Below, in pieces: positions 7,860 to 17,006 of a DNA stretch of 64,000 nucleotides; position 1 is the stretch's first letter, and every line of letters begins with the position of its first letter. The DNA comes from Limosilactobacillus reuteri. Lineage in GTDB: Bacteria; Bacillota; Bacilli; Lactobacillales; Lactobacillaceae. Made by a program: the position numbers and the translations under genes. A model generated the notes under the pieces. The model made no database searches, had not been told where the DNA came from, and saw nothing but the letters and a program-made list of their open reading frames with translations. The stretch spans positions 1,174,501 through 1,238,500 of the forward strand of contig NZ_CP139478.1 in assembly GCF_034259105.1 (NCBI RefSeq), read 5' to 3'.

Positions 7860-9305
7860 TTATTTTTTCTTCCGTAATTTGCGAAGCTTTTTAATGCGTT
7901 TTTGCTTGTCTTTTTTCATTTTTCGCGCCATGTGGTTCATTGCCATTTGTCCCATCTTGCCACCTGGCATTTGTCCGCCAAACATATTTTGCATTCCATT
8001 GAAGTTACCGTTTGTAACCTGCTTCATCATCTTACGCATTTGATTAAATTGCTTAATCATTCGGTTAACTTCAACAATTGGCCGTCCCGCACCAGCTGCT
8101 AAACGACGACGACGACTAGGATTCATTATATCAGGATTTTCACGTTCTTCTGGCGTCATTGAAAGAACAATGGCCCGGATATGAGCAAATTGCTTAGGAT
8201 CCAAATTAAGATTCTTTAAGGCAGGGTTATTAGCCATCCCCGGTATCATCTTAATAATGTTTTCCAACGGTCCCATCTTGGTAACCTGATCCATTTGTGC
8301 CAAGAAATCATTATAGTCAAATGTGTTCTCACGCATTTTATCCATTGTTTCTTGGGCTTGTTCTTCATCAAAATTCTTTTGGGCCTTTTCAATCAGGGTC
8401 ATCATGTCCCCCATACCCAAAATCCGTGAAGCCATCCGGTCAGGGTGGAAGACATCAAGGTCCTCCATCTTTTCCCCTTCACCGACAAACTTAATTGGCT
8501 TACCTGTGACTGCCCGGATTGACATGGCAGCCCCACCACGGGTATCACCATCTAACTTGGTTAAGATAACCCCGGTAATATCAAGTTTATCATCAAATCC
8601 TTGAGCCGTATTAACTGCATTTTGACCAGTCATCGAATCAATAACAAGCAAAATTTCATTTGGATTTACTAGCTCTTTAATGTTTGCAAGCTCATCCATT
8701 AATTGTTCATCAATCTGGAGCCGACCAGCAGTATCAATAATGACATAATCATTATGATTTTTCTTGGCTACTTCCATCCCTTCGCGAACAATTTCCACTG
8801 GATCAACGTCTGTCCCCTTTTCAAAAACAGGAACATCGATCTGATCGGCGACTTGTTGTAACTGAGTAATAGCGGCGGGACGGTAAACGTCAGCCGCAAT
8901 AAACATTGGCCGCGCGTGATTTTCATTCTTTAATCGTAAAGCCAATTTACCGGCAGTGGTCGTCTTACCTGCCCCTTGAAGACCAACCATCATGATAACA
9001 GTTGGAATGTGCGGTGCTTTGTTAAGCGGAACCGCTTCTTCACCCATCAGCTTCGTTAATTCATCATTAACAATTTTAACGATTTGTTGAGCTGGATTTA
9101 ACCCTTTTAATACTTCCGCCCCGGCTGCTTTTTCCCGAACGGTCTTTACAAAGTCTTTTACAACTTTAAAGTTAACATCGGCTTCTAAAAGGGCGAGCCG
9201 AATCTCACGCATCGTTTCCCGAAGATCAGCTTCTGTAACTTTGGGTTTGCGTCGTAATTTTTCCATCGCCTTTTGCAGACGATCTGTTAAACCTTCAAAT
9301 GCCAT
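7860..9305 (-). CDS. ffh: Signal recognition particle protein Ffh
   Basis: 481 residues. N-terminal helical bundle to about residue 90, then the G domain with GLQGAGKTTT (P-loop, about residues 108-117), DTAGRLQ, TKLDGDTRGGAA, then a methionine-rich M domain ending in a very basic tail (KKLRKLRKKK). Ffh binds signal sequences and 4.5S RNA and docks with FtsY. The gene starts one base after the ylxM stop, the standard ylxM-ffh pair. Confidence 0.98.
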   Translation of the reverse strand: MAFEGLTDRLQKAMEKLRRKPKVTEADLRETMREIRLALLEADVNFKVVKDFVKTVREKAAGAEVLKGLNPAQQIVKIVNDELTKLMGEEAVPLNKAPHIPTVIMMVGLQGAGKTTTAGKLALRLKNENHARPMFIAADVYRPAAITQLQQVADQIDVPVFEKGTDVDPVEIVREGMEVAKKNHNDYVIIDTAGRLQIDEQLMDELANIKELVNPNEILLVIDSMTGQNAVNTAQGFDDKLDITGVILTKLDGDTRGGAAMSIRAVTGKPIKFVGEGEKMEDLDVFHPDRMASRILGMGDMMTLIEKAQKNFDEEQAQETMDKMRENTFDYNDFLAQMDQVTKMGPLENIIKMIPGMANNPALKNLNLDPKQFAHIRAIVLSMTPEERENPDIMNPSRRRRLAAGAGRPIVEVNRMIKQFNQMRKMMKQVTNGNFNGMQNMFGGQMPGGKMGQMAMNHMARKMKKDKQKRIKKLRKLRKKK

Positions 9306-9306
9306 T

Positions 9307-9648
9307 TTATTCTTCCTCCAAGCTTTCCAGATGATTTACTAAGTGATTGAGCGTTGCATCATCTGGATAGTTTTTTCGGACGTATCGTTGAATTCGATCC
9401 GCCTGTTGATTACGAACTTGAAATTCAGCATATAAATGCAATTTGGCCTCGTAATCTTCTAATATGCTTTCTGTGCGCTTTATATTATCATATACGGCTT
9501 GACGACTAACATGGAAATTCTCGGCAATTTCGCCCAATGAGTAGTCATCCCCATAATAAAGCTCTAAATAATCATTTTGTTTTTTGGTTAATAAGGGTTG
9601 GTAAAACTCAAATAATGAATTTATCCGATAATTCTTTTCAATTTCCAT
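9307..9648 (-). CDS. ylxM: YlxM/p13-like helix-turn-helix protein
   Basis: 113 residues with a sigma-70 region 4-like helix-turn-helix ([23 protein letters not shown], quoted in part as [13 protein letters not shown]). In streptococci the homologue modulates SRP GTPase activity, and linkage to ffh is universal in this group. Lies 14 bp after ftsY and immediately before ffh, so all three are probably one transcript. Confidence 0.93.
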   Translation of the reverse strand: MEIEKNYRINSLFEFYQPLLTKKQNDYLELYYGDDYSLGEIAENFHVSRQAVYDNIKRTESILEDYEAKLHLYAEFQVRNQQADRIQRYVRKNYPDDATLNHLVNHLESLEEE

Positions 9649-9662
9649 ATCGTCACACCTGC

Positions 9663-11186
9663 CTAGTCAACTTCGACTAACCCTTTGAACAGGCCATAAA
9701 CAAAGTCGCCAGCATCAAACTTCTGGAGGTCGTCTACCTTTTCACCAAGCCCCACATACTTAACCGGTAAGTGGAGTTCATTACGGATAGCAAGGACAAT
9801 TCCCCCACGAGCAGTTCCGTCTAGTTTTGTTAAAACAATCCCCGTTACATCGGTACTTTCCTTGAATAGCTTAGCCTGGTTAAGAGCGTTTTGCCCAGTT
9901 GTTGCATCTAAGACTAACAGTACTTCATGAGGAGCATCTGGAATCTCACGAGTAAGGATGCGCTTCATCTTAGCTAACTCATTCATCAAGTTAACCTTGT
10001 TTTGGAGACGGCCAGCAGTATCAATGAATAAGATATCATATTTTTCATCTTTTGCCCGTTTTACTGCATCAAAAACAACGGCCGCTGGATCACCGTTTTC
10101 TGGCCCTGTAACGATGTCAACACCGTCACGTTTTGCCCACACATCTAGTTGTTCAGTCGCCCCGGCCCGGAACGTATCAGCGGCCGCTAAAAGAACTTTC
10201 TTACCTTGCTTCTTAAAGAGGGCGGCCATTTTACCAATCGTTGTTGTCTTTCCAGCACCGTTAACACCAACAAACATAATAACAGTTGGGCCTTCCTTTG
10301 CCATGGCTAAGTCAGGATTTTCATCTTGACCAGCTTCATCATAAAGTTCGACCATTTTTTCAATAATGACGTTGGAAACATCCTGCTTGCTCTTAGCATT
10401 TTGCAGTTTTACTTCTTCTCGTAATTCATCACTGAGTTTCATTGCCATATCATAGCCGACATCAGATTCAATCAGCATATCTTCAAGATCATCAAAGAAA
10501 TCTTCATCGACATGCCGGAAATTAGCCAAGAACTTATTTAACCGTGCCCCAAAGCCTGTCCGAGACTTCTCAAGCCCACGATCGTATTTCTTAACCGTCT
10601 CAGCTTTTTGATCCTCTTCTGGTTCAGAAGAAGGTTGTTGCTCCTGTTCCTTATCACCATCATTTTCTTCAGAATCGTCATCCTCATTTGATTCTTCAGC
10701 AGCTGATGCTTCTTCTGTGGTTGGCATTACTGGTTCTTCAACCGCTTTTTCTTCTGCAACAGGTTCGGTCGGTTCTTCAGGTGATTCAACGGCTGTTTCA
10801 GTTTCAGCTGTATTGGAAGAAGATGGTCCTTCTGCAGAAACAGTTTCATCCGGAGTACTAGATGATGGTACTTCTTCTTCAGAAATACTTGAGTCTGCCA
10901 CCTCTTCTGAGTGACTTTCCTCGCTAGTCTCCTCTTCTTTTTCTTCTTTAACCCCATTATGGAGCGTTTCGTGAGTTCCATCCGGGTTAATCTTTTCCTC
11001 ATAGCTATCGGCAGGAGGAATATTTACCGGTTCCGGATGAGTTGGGGCAGAAGCCGGCGCCGCACTCATCGCATCTGCTGATTCATCTTCATGCGCGGTT
11101 TCAGATTGAACAACTGCACTTGAACTATCAGGCGTTTTTTCCTCTTCTTTTTTCTTATGACGGCGGAAAATATCAAATAATCCCAT
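9663..11186 (-). CDS. ftsY: Signal recognition particle receptor FtsY
   Basis: 507 residues, long for a Firmicute FtsY because of a roughly 190-residue N-terminal extension that is extremely acidic and Ser/Thr/Glu/Pro-rich (the A domain, which may aid membrane contact). The NG domain follows: helical N part, [16 protein letters not shown]-loop, [19 protein letters not shown]. It accepts Ffh-ribosome complexes at the membrane. The extension is low complexity and likely to vary between strains. Confidence 0.97.
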   Translation of the reverse strand: MGLFDIFRRHKKKEEEKTPDSSSAVVQSETAHEDESADAMSAAPASAPTHPEPVNIPPADSYEEKINPDGTHETLHNGVKEEKEEETSEESHSEEVADSSISEEEVPSSSTPDETVSAEGPSSSNTAETETAVESPEEPTEPVAEEKAVEEPVMPTTEEASAAEESNEDDDSEENDGDKEQEQQPSSEPEEDQKAETVKKYDRGLEKSRTGFGARLNKFLANFRHVDEDFFDDLEDMLIESDVGYDMAMKLSDELREEVKLQNAKSKQDVSNVIIEKMVELYDEAGQDENPDLAMAKEGPTVIMFVGVNGAGKTTTIGKMAALFKKQGKKVLLAAADTFRAGATEQLDVWAKRDGVDIVTGPENGDPAAVVFDAVKRAKDEKYDILFIDTAGRLQNKVNLMNELAKMKRILTREIPDAPHEVLLVLDATTGQNALNQAKLFKESTDVTGIVLTKLDGTARGGIVLAIRNELHLPVKYVGLGEKVDDLQKFDAGDFVYGLFKGLVEVD

Positions 11187-11208
11187 ACTTGAAGCCTCCT
11201 AAATTTAG

Positions 11209-14200
11209 TTAATTATCACTCTCTTGTAAAGTACCAACAACATCCACTGATACCATCTTTGAAACTCCTGATTCTTGCATTGTAACCCCGTACAATACAT
11301 CGGCGTCCATCATCGTTCCCTTGCGGTGGGTAATGACGATAAATTGTGGACCTTCAGTACCAAATTTGCTGAGGTAGTGCGCAAACCGTTGTACATTGAC
11401 CTCATCTAAGGCTGCCTCTGGTTCATCAAGAATTGCAAATGGAACTGGGCGGACTTTTAAAATAGCGAATAGTAAGGTAATCGCTGTTAATGCTCGTTCC
11501 CCACCTGATAACAATGAAAGATGTTGATTTTTCTTTCCTGGTGGCTGGGCCATAATATCGACCCCAGTTGTTAATAAGTCATGGGGGTCGGTTAAGACAA
11601 GTTTAGCATGACCACCAGAGAAAATTTGTTGGAACGTCTCATCAAACTTTTGTGAAACCTGATTAAAGGTTGTAATAAACCGTTTCTTGACTTGGGCATC
11701 CATCTCACCCATCGTCTGATTAAGCTGAGCTCGAGAGGCGAGCAAGTCGTCTTGTTGTCCCTTCAAGAAATCGTACCGTTCACGAACACGCTCATATTCT
11801 TCAATCGCTCCAACATTAACTTGACCAAGATCATCCAATCCCCGCTTTAATAGCTTCAACCGGGTCGCTAAGGTCTCTTCGTCCAAGTCACTCATCTGTT
11901 GGCGAGCTTCATCAATGGTCATGGAATATTGCTCAGATAATCGATTAAGAGCTTGCTCAACCATTGATTCATACTTCACGCGCTCTTCATTTAAGTTATT
12001 ACGATCATCAAGGGCTGCCCGCTGAAGTTCTTGCAGACGATTATAATGTGCTTCGGCTTGTGACAGCTTTTGCTCAAGTTCTTCAAGAGCAACTGAATTA
12101 TCTTCCAGTTGCACCTTAGCTTTTGCCTGCTCTTCTTTAGCATCTTTTAAGGCTGTCTGTGTCGATTTTTCACTTGTTGATTGACTAGCTGATTGAGTCG
12201 TTAACTCAGCGATTGCAACCGTGACCTTTTCTAAACTCTCCTCAACTTCTCGCCGTTGCCGGTTATACTCTTGACTTTGGCGTTGATATTGTTGAAGTCG
12301 TTCTTCGGTCACTGCAATTTTTTGTTGCATTTGTGCTAATTGTCGTGCCTGAGTTGACTCATCATTCTGTAATTCATCGATCCGGGTAAGAATTTGCTTA
12401 ATCTTTGCCACAACTTGCGTCAATTTCTGGTTTACTTTATCAGCTTGTTCATTATTTTGTTGAACTTGTGATTCGTAATCCTGATGTTGAGTGTCTTGCT
12501 GTTTATTTTGGGTTTCTAAAATCTGTACCCGATTAGTAAGCATCTCATGCTTACTTGAGATCAACTGGCAATTACTTTCTTGCTCATGAAACTTATCTTG
12601 TAAAGTCTGAACTTGTTGCTGATAATCAGCTACTACTTGTTCGTTCGCTTTTTGCGCTTGTTGTAGTTTAGTAATTTCCTGCTCTAAATTTGCTGCAAGC
12701 CGTTCCTGTTTTTTTAGCTCTTCTTCTAGTTGCTTAGCCATTTGCTTTTGACTTAAAAGTCCTGTTCGTTGACTACGGGTGGCTCCCCCAGTCATCGCTC
12801 CACTAGCATTGATCAACTGACCGTCAAGAGTTACCACCCGTACCATATGACGACCTGCACGAGCAATCTCAGTGGCATGATCAAGGTTGTCAGCAATAAC
12901 CGTTGTTCCTAGTAAGTGGTCAGCAATAATCTGAAATTTTTGATCAAACTTAATAAGTTCTGTTGCTCGACCCAAAAAGCCAGGGAGACCAGTTAGTTGT
13001 GGCCAAATGTTTAATGGTCGCCGGTGGCTAAGCGTATCAAGCGGCAAAATAGTTACCCGGCCAGCGCGAGTCTTAATCAAGAAGTTAATAATTGCTTTGG
13101 CAGTAGCTTGCCGGTCAACAACCAATTGCTGAAGCTGGCTTCCTAATACTGTTTCAACCGCTTGCGTGTACATGGCAGGAACATCAAATAATTCACTGAC
13201 TGCTCCCGCCAATCCAGGAAATTTCTGCCGTTGCCGAAGGACTTCTTGAACTCCCCGGTAATAGCCGCTATATTCATCGGCCATTGACTGATAAGCGTTA
13301 ATTCGCGAATTAAGCGACCGCACATCTCCTAATGCTGCATACCAATCACGTTGTTTTGTTTGGTACCCGTAATTAAGTTTTTCACGGTGATCTTGAGCTG
13401 CTTTTAGTTTTTCACTGACAGTCTGTAGGCTTCCCTTAGTAATGGCTGCTTCTTGTTGGTAGCGGTCATATTCTTGATTAATTTCTGCAAGCTGGTTCTT
13501 AGTAGCGTCAAGTTCCTCGACATTTTGTCGTTGAAGACTCATCGCTTGTTCATGATTACGTGACAAGAAAGATTGCTGATTGTGAATCGTTGTTCTTTTC
13601 TGCATCAAGCTAACTTGTTGGTTACGTAAATCCTCTACTTGCTGTTTTAGGGTCGCAATCTGCTCACTGCTACTCATCTTTCTGGCTGCTTCGAACTCAG
13701 CTTGCTGACTATTAATCAGTGCTTTTTGTTCAGCTAATTGCTCGTCATTTGCCTGTTGGCTTGCCTTAACCTCTTTTAAGCGTGCATTGAGTTCAGCCTG
13801 TTGGGCAGTTAACCGTCGCTGCTCATTTTCACGTTGCTCGCGACGAACACTAGAAACCGATTGCTGATTCTCGTACTTAGCAATTGCCTCCGTTTGGTTT
13901 AAGATGATCGCTTGAAGTCGATCCTTAGTTGCGTTTAGTTGTTGGCGCTTTTGCTTCAAATTATCAAGTTGCTGCCGATCATGGCCTGCTTGTCCTTGAT
14001 AGTCCTTCACCATCGCTTCTGCTTGTTCGAGCTTGGCACCTAATTTGGTTAACTTATCATAGTACTCATCATAATGACGAACTGTTTGTGTCCGATCAAG
14101 CACATCAAATTGCTTCTTTTGTTCCAAGTAATCTTGGGCAATTGCACTTTGTTCTTCTAAAGGTTCAATCTGCTTTTCTAACTCACTAATAATGTCATTT

Positions 14201-14772
14201 ACCCGGTTAAGGTTTTCCATCGTCGTAGTAAGTCGCTTTTCAGCTGTTTCTTTGTTCTTCTTATACTTAGCAACGCCAGCAACGGTTTCAATAATTCCCC
14301 GCCGATCAATTGGCTTACCGTTAAAGATCTCTTCAATCCGTCCCTGGGAAATAATAGAAAAAGATTCTCGACCTAAGCCAGAATCAATAAACAAGTCTGT
14401 AATGTCCTTTAAGCGAACGTTTTGGTCGTTAATTAAGTACTCACTATCACCATTGCGGTATATTTTACGAGTAATGGTAAGCTCAGTAAATTCACTAGCT
14501 AAGTAATGATCGCTATTATCTAGCGTAATCGAAACTAGGGCCCGGTTTAAAGGTTTTCGATCTGATGACCCATTAAAGATAACATCAGCCATCCGATCTC
14601 CCCGTAAATGATGAGCCGACTGTTCGCCCATTACCCATTGGATAGCTTCGATAATATTACTCTTTCCACTACCATTCGGGCCAACAATCCCTGTCATCCC
14701 GGGCTCAAATTTAATTGTTGTTTTTTGGGCAAAGGACTTAAAGCCGTCCAAAGTTAAAGACAATAATTGCAT
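11209..14772 (-). CDS. smc: Chromosome segregation ATPase SMC
   Basis: 1187 residues, full length. Walker A GPNGSGKSN at about residues 31-39, two long coiled coils around a hinge (about residues 510-660, with MTGGATRSQ), then the ABC signature LSGGERALTAI and Walker B FAILDEPEAALDE near the C-terminus. SMC with ScpA/ScpB loops and orients the chromosome. It lies in the usual rnc-smc-ftsY order, 16 bp downstream of rnc. Confidence 0.98.
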   Translation of the reverse strand: MQLLSLTLDGFKSFAQKTTIKFEPGMTGIVGPNGSGKSNIIEAIQWVMGEQSAHHLRGDRMADVIFNGSSDRKPLNRALVSITLDNSDHYLASEFTELTITRKIYRNGDSEYLINDQNVRLKDITDLFIDSGLGRESFSIISQGRIEEIFNGKPIDRRGIIETVAGVAKYKKNKETAEKRLTTTMENLNRVNDIISELEKQIEPLEEQSAIAQDYLEQKKQFDVLDRTQTVRHYDEYYDKLTKLGAKLEQAEAMVKDYQGQAGHDRQQLDNLKQKRQQLNATKDRLQAIILNQTEAIAKYENQQSVSSVRREQRENEQRRLTAQQAELNARLKEVKASQQANDEQLAEQKALINSQQAEFEAARKMSSSEQIATLKQQVEDLRNQQVSLMQKRTTIHNQQSFLSRNHEQAMSLQRQNVEELDATKNQLAEINQEYDRYQQEAAITKGSLQTVSEKLKAAQDHREKLNYGYQTKQRDWYAALGDVRSLNSRINAYQSMADEYSGYYRGVQEVLRQRQKFPGLAGAVSELFDVPAMYTQAVETVLGSQLQQLVVDRQATAKAIINFLIKTRAGRVTILPLDTLSHRRPLNIWPQLTGLPGFLGRATELIKFDQKFQIIADHLLGTTVIADNLDHATEIARAGRHMVRVVTLDGQLINASGAMTGGATRSQRTGLLSQKQMAKQLEEELKKQERLAANLEQEITKLQQAQKANEQVVADYQQQVQTLQDKFHEQESNCQLISSKHEMLTNRVQILETQNKQQDTQHQDYESQVQQNNEQADKVNQKLTQVVAKIKQILTRIDELQNDESTQARQLAQMQQKIAVTEERLQQYQRQSQEYNRQRREVEESLEKVTVAIAELTTQSASQSTSEKSTQTALKDAKEEQAKAKVQLEDNSVALEELEQKLSQAEAHYNRLQELQRAALDDRNNLNEERVKYESMVEQALNRLSEQYSMTIDEARQQMSDLDEETLATRLKLLKRGLDDLGQVNVGAIEEYERVRERYDFLKGQQDDLLASRAQLNQTMGEMDAQVKKRFITTFNQVSQKFDETFQQIFSGGHAKLVLTDPHDLLTTGVDIMAQPPGKKNQHLSLLSGGERALTAITLLFAILKVRPVPFAILDEPEAALDEVNVQRFAHYLSKFGTEGPQFIVITHRKGTMMDADVLYGVTMQESGVSKMVSVDVVGTLQESDN

Positions 14773-14788
14773 CAGTTATTCCTACTTA

Positions 14789-15490
14789 CTATTTATTTTT
14801 ATTTCTCATATTATCAAGTGCCTGTTGTGCTGCTTGCATTTCAGCATGCTTCTTTGATGAACCCTTTCCCTCACCGATAACGTCACCATTAGCCGTAACG
14901 TTTACTTTAAATTCAGGGTCGTTTTCTGTTCCGCTTTCCTCTACCAAATGATATTCAATGGCAATATCACCGTCACGTTGGAGGAATTCTTGGAGACTAG
15001 TCTTGGCATCAACAGCATGATCAAACCAGCCCATATCAAGTTTAGGAAAAATAACTCGTTGGACAAACTTTTCAACTGCTGGCCGGCCTTGATCTAAATA
15101 GAGGGCGCCAATAAATGATTCAAAAATATCACATAGCAAGCCTGGACGTTCTCTTGCGCTGGCCATTTCCTCACCATGACCTAAGCGAATGTATTGATCA
15201 AAATGACATTCCTTGGCAAATTTAGAAAAACTATCCTCACATACCATTGCCGCTCTTAAGCGGGTAAGTTTCCCCTGCGGTAATTCAGGGAAACGTTTAT
15301 AAATATATTCTGAAACGATCAGTTCCAACACAGCATCGCCAAGAAATTCAATCCGTTCGTAATATTTTAATCCTTGGTTAGGATGTTCATTTACATACGA
15401 AGCTTGAGTAAAAGCTTCTGCTAATAAAGCAGGATTATCAAAATGAATATTAAATTCCTTGGCCAGGTAGTCTTGTAATTCTTCGATCAT
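14789..15490 (-). CDS. rnc: Ribonuclease III
   Basis: 233 residues. The catalytic signature RIEFLGDAVLELIVSEY lies in the N-terminal third, with the second acidic site DIFESFIGALYLD, and a C-terminal double-stranded RNA-binding domain ending in GKGSSKKHAEMQAAQQAL. It cuts rRNA precursors and double-stranded mRNA regions. It is separated from acpP by a terminator-like hairpin, so it probably starts a new transcription unit with smc. Confidence 0.97.
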   Translation of the reverse strand: MIEELQDYLAKEFNIHFDNPALLAEAFTQASYVNEHPNQGLKYYERIEFLGDAVLELIVSEYIYKRFPELPQGKLTRLRAAMVCEDSFSKFAKECHFDQYIRLGHGEEMASARERPGLLCDIFESFIGALYLDQGRPAVEKFVQRVIFPKLDMGWFDHAVDAKTSLQEFLQRDGDIAIEYHLVEESGTENDPEFKVNVTANGDVIGEGKGSSKKHAEMQAAQQALDNMRNKNK

Positions 15491-15587
15491 AAAAAATTCC
15501 TTTCGTTTTTGACTTAAATTATAAAAAATGTCTAAGGCCTATTATACTAAACAACCCGCTATTCCGCAGGTAATTTTAATAATATTC

Positions 15588-15632
15588 AAAAAAATTAAAG
15601 GCTGTGAAAAAACTTTCGCCTTTTCTCAGCCC
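15588..15632 (-). terminator. Terminator-like hairpin after acpP
   Basis: GGCTG at 15600 pairs with CAGCC at 15627 around an A-rich/T-rich inner stem; on the minus strand a T-run follows (15588-15597). It separates acpP from rnc. Confidence 0.7.
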
Positions 15633-15666
15633 CTTACTTTTCTACCTTAATAATTAAACAGTTCGA

Positions 15667-15921
15667 TTAGTTGGCAGTGTGTTCTGCAATGTAATCAACA
15701 ACTTCACCGATTGTACTTAGCTTTTCAGCATCTTCATCATTAATTTCTTCACCAAACGTATCCTCTAATTCGAGAACAAATTCAACAAAATCAATTGAAT
15801 CAGCATCCAAATCTGTCTTTAAGTTCAAATCATCAGTAATCTTAGCCCGATCAACATCAAAATGGTCAGCAACAATCTCTGAAACCTTATTAAAGATTTC
15901 TGTTTTCTTATTATCAGCCAT
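15667..15921 (-). CDS. acpP: Acyl carrier protein
   Basis: 84 residues, strongly acidic, with the phosphopantetheine site DADSIDFVEF (Ser-42). It follows plsX, which uses acyl-ACP as substrate, in the usual Firmicute order. This is probably the ACP dedicated to phospholipid and fatty acid synthesis near plsX; another acpP may exist in a fab cluster elsewhere. Confidence 0.95.
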   Translation of the reverse strand: MADNKKTEIFNKVSEIVADHFDVDRAKITDDLNLKTDLDADSIDFVEFVLELEDTFGEEINDEDAEKLSTIGEVVDYIAEHTAN

Positions 15922-15957
15922 TATTATTAACCTCTCTTTACTAGTTCGCTACTTATT

Positions 15958-16989
15958 CTATTCGTTTTTCTGAGAATTGTCTAGATTTTCGGTGTTATCG
16001 AAAAATTCAACTGTTTTTTCAATCACACCCGTTTTGATCATCGTTCTGATTTGACTAATTGTATTTTTCACTGCTAAAGCATCAGCAGATCCATGAGTTT
16101 TAACAACTGGTGCCTTAAGTCCTAATAAGACCGCCCCACCATAAGTTGAAGCACTCATTTTTTGCCCGATTTGATGGAAAACTGGCTTTAGCATGAGATA
16201 ACCTAGCTTAGCACGAAGACCACCATGTAAAATTCCATCTTTAATCAACGTCATCATCATCTTGGCGGTTCCTTCAGTCGCTTTCAAAGCCGCATTTGCC
16301 GTCCACCCATCACTTACAACAACATCTGCCTTGCCAAACAGGAGGTCACCAGATTCAATATTGCCGATAAAATTCAAATCATCTTTGCTATCGAGGATTT
16401 TCCATACTTCTTTATGTAATTTGTCACCCTTATCTTCTTCTGCCCCATTGTTTAATAGCGCAATTTGAGGGTTCGCAACTCCCAATACATTTTCGGCATA
16501 GAATTTACCAAGGTAGGCATATTGTTCCAAATTTTTCTCTTTACTTTCCGCATTTGCACCAGTATCGAGGTAGACAAAATTGTGCCGACTAGCACCTGGC
16601 TTGGCAATTGGCAAAATACTAGTGAGTCCTGGACGGTCAATCCCTTTAATGCGGCCAACAATGAAGAGGCCAGCCGCCAAAATTGCCCCTGTGTTTCCTG
16701 CAGAAAAGAAGGCATCAGCTTTTCCTTCTTTAACTGCTGTTGCTGCGCGAACAATTGACGAGTCTTTTTTTCGTCGAATCGCCCGGACTGGTTCTTCACC
16801 CATTGAAATCTCTTCACTGGTAGCAACAATATTAAGCCGCTCATTATTTTTTATTAAGGGTTTAACCTTGTCTGGATTTCCATAAAGGTCAAATTCTAGG
16901 TCGGGGTAAAGGTCTCGGGCCTCTTCTACCCCTTCAATGATTACTTGGGGAGCATTATCTCCACCCATTGCATCAACAGCAATTTTCAT
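15958..16989 (-). CDS. plsX: Phosphate acyltransferase PlsX
   Basis: 343 residues starting with MKIAVDAMGGDNAP, the family hallmark. PlsX converts acyl-ACP and phosphate to acyl-phosphate, the donor used by PlsY in the first step of phosphatidic acid synthesis. FakA, encoded two genes upstream, feeds the same acyl-phosphate pool from exogenous fatty acids, which explains the neighbourhood. Good AGGAGG site; 17 bp after recG. Confidence 0.97.
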   Translation of the reverse strand: MKIAVDAMGGDNAPQVIIEGVEEARDLYPDLEFDLYGNPDKVKPLIKNNERLNIVATSEEISMGEEPVRAIRRKKDSSIVRAATAVKEGKADAFFSAGNTGAILAAGLFIVGRIKGIDRPGLTSILPIAKPGASRHNFVYLDTGANAESKEKNLEQYAYLGKFYAENVLGVANPQIALLNNGAEEDKGDKLHKEVWKILDSKDDLNFIGNIESGDLLFGKADVVVSDGWTANAALKATEGTAKMMMTLIKDGILHGGLRAKLGYLMLKPVFHQIGQKMSASTYGGAVLLGLKAPVVKTHGSADALAVKNTISQIRTMIKTGVIEKTVEFFDNTENLDNSQKNE

Positions 16990-17006
16990 AAAATTTCCTC
17001 CTCATA

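Noticed and set aside
10717-11002. Reading frames on both strands over the ftsY acidic domain
   Set aside because: Low-complexity shadows of the Ser/Glu-rich ftsY extension.
9307-11186. Possible separate sigma factor (YlxM helix-turn-helix)
   Set aside because: The protein is short, lacks sigma region 2 and is in the fixed ylxM-ffh pair.
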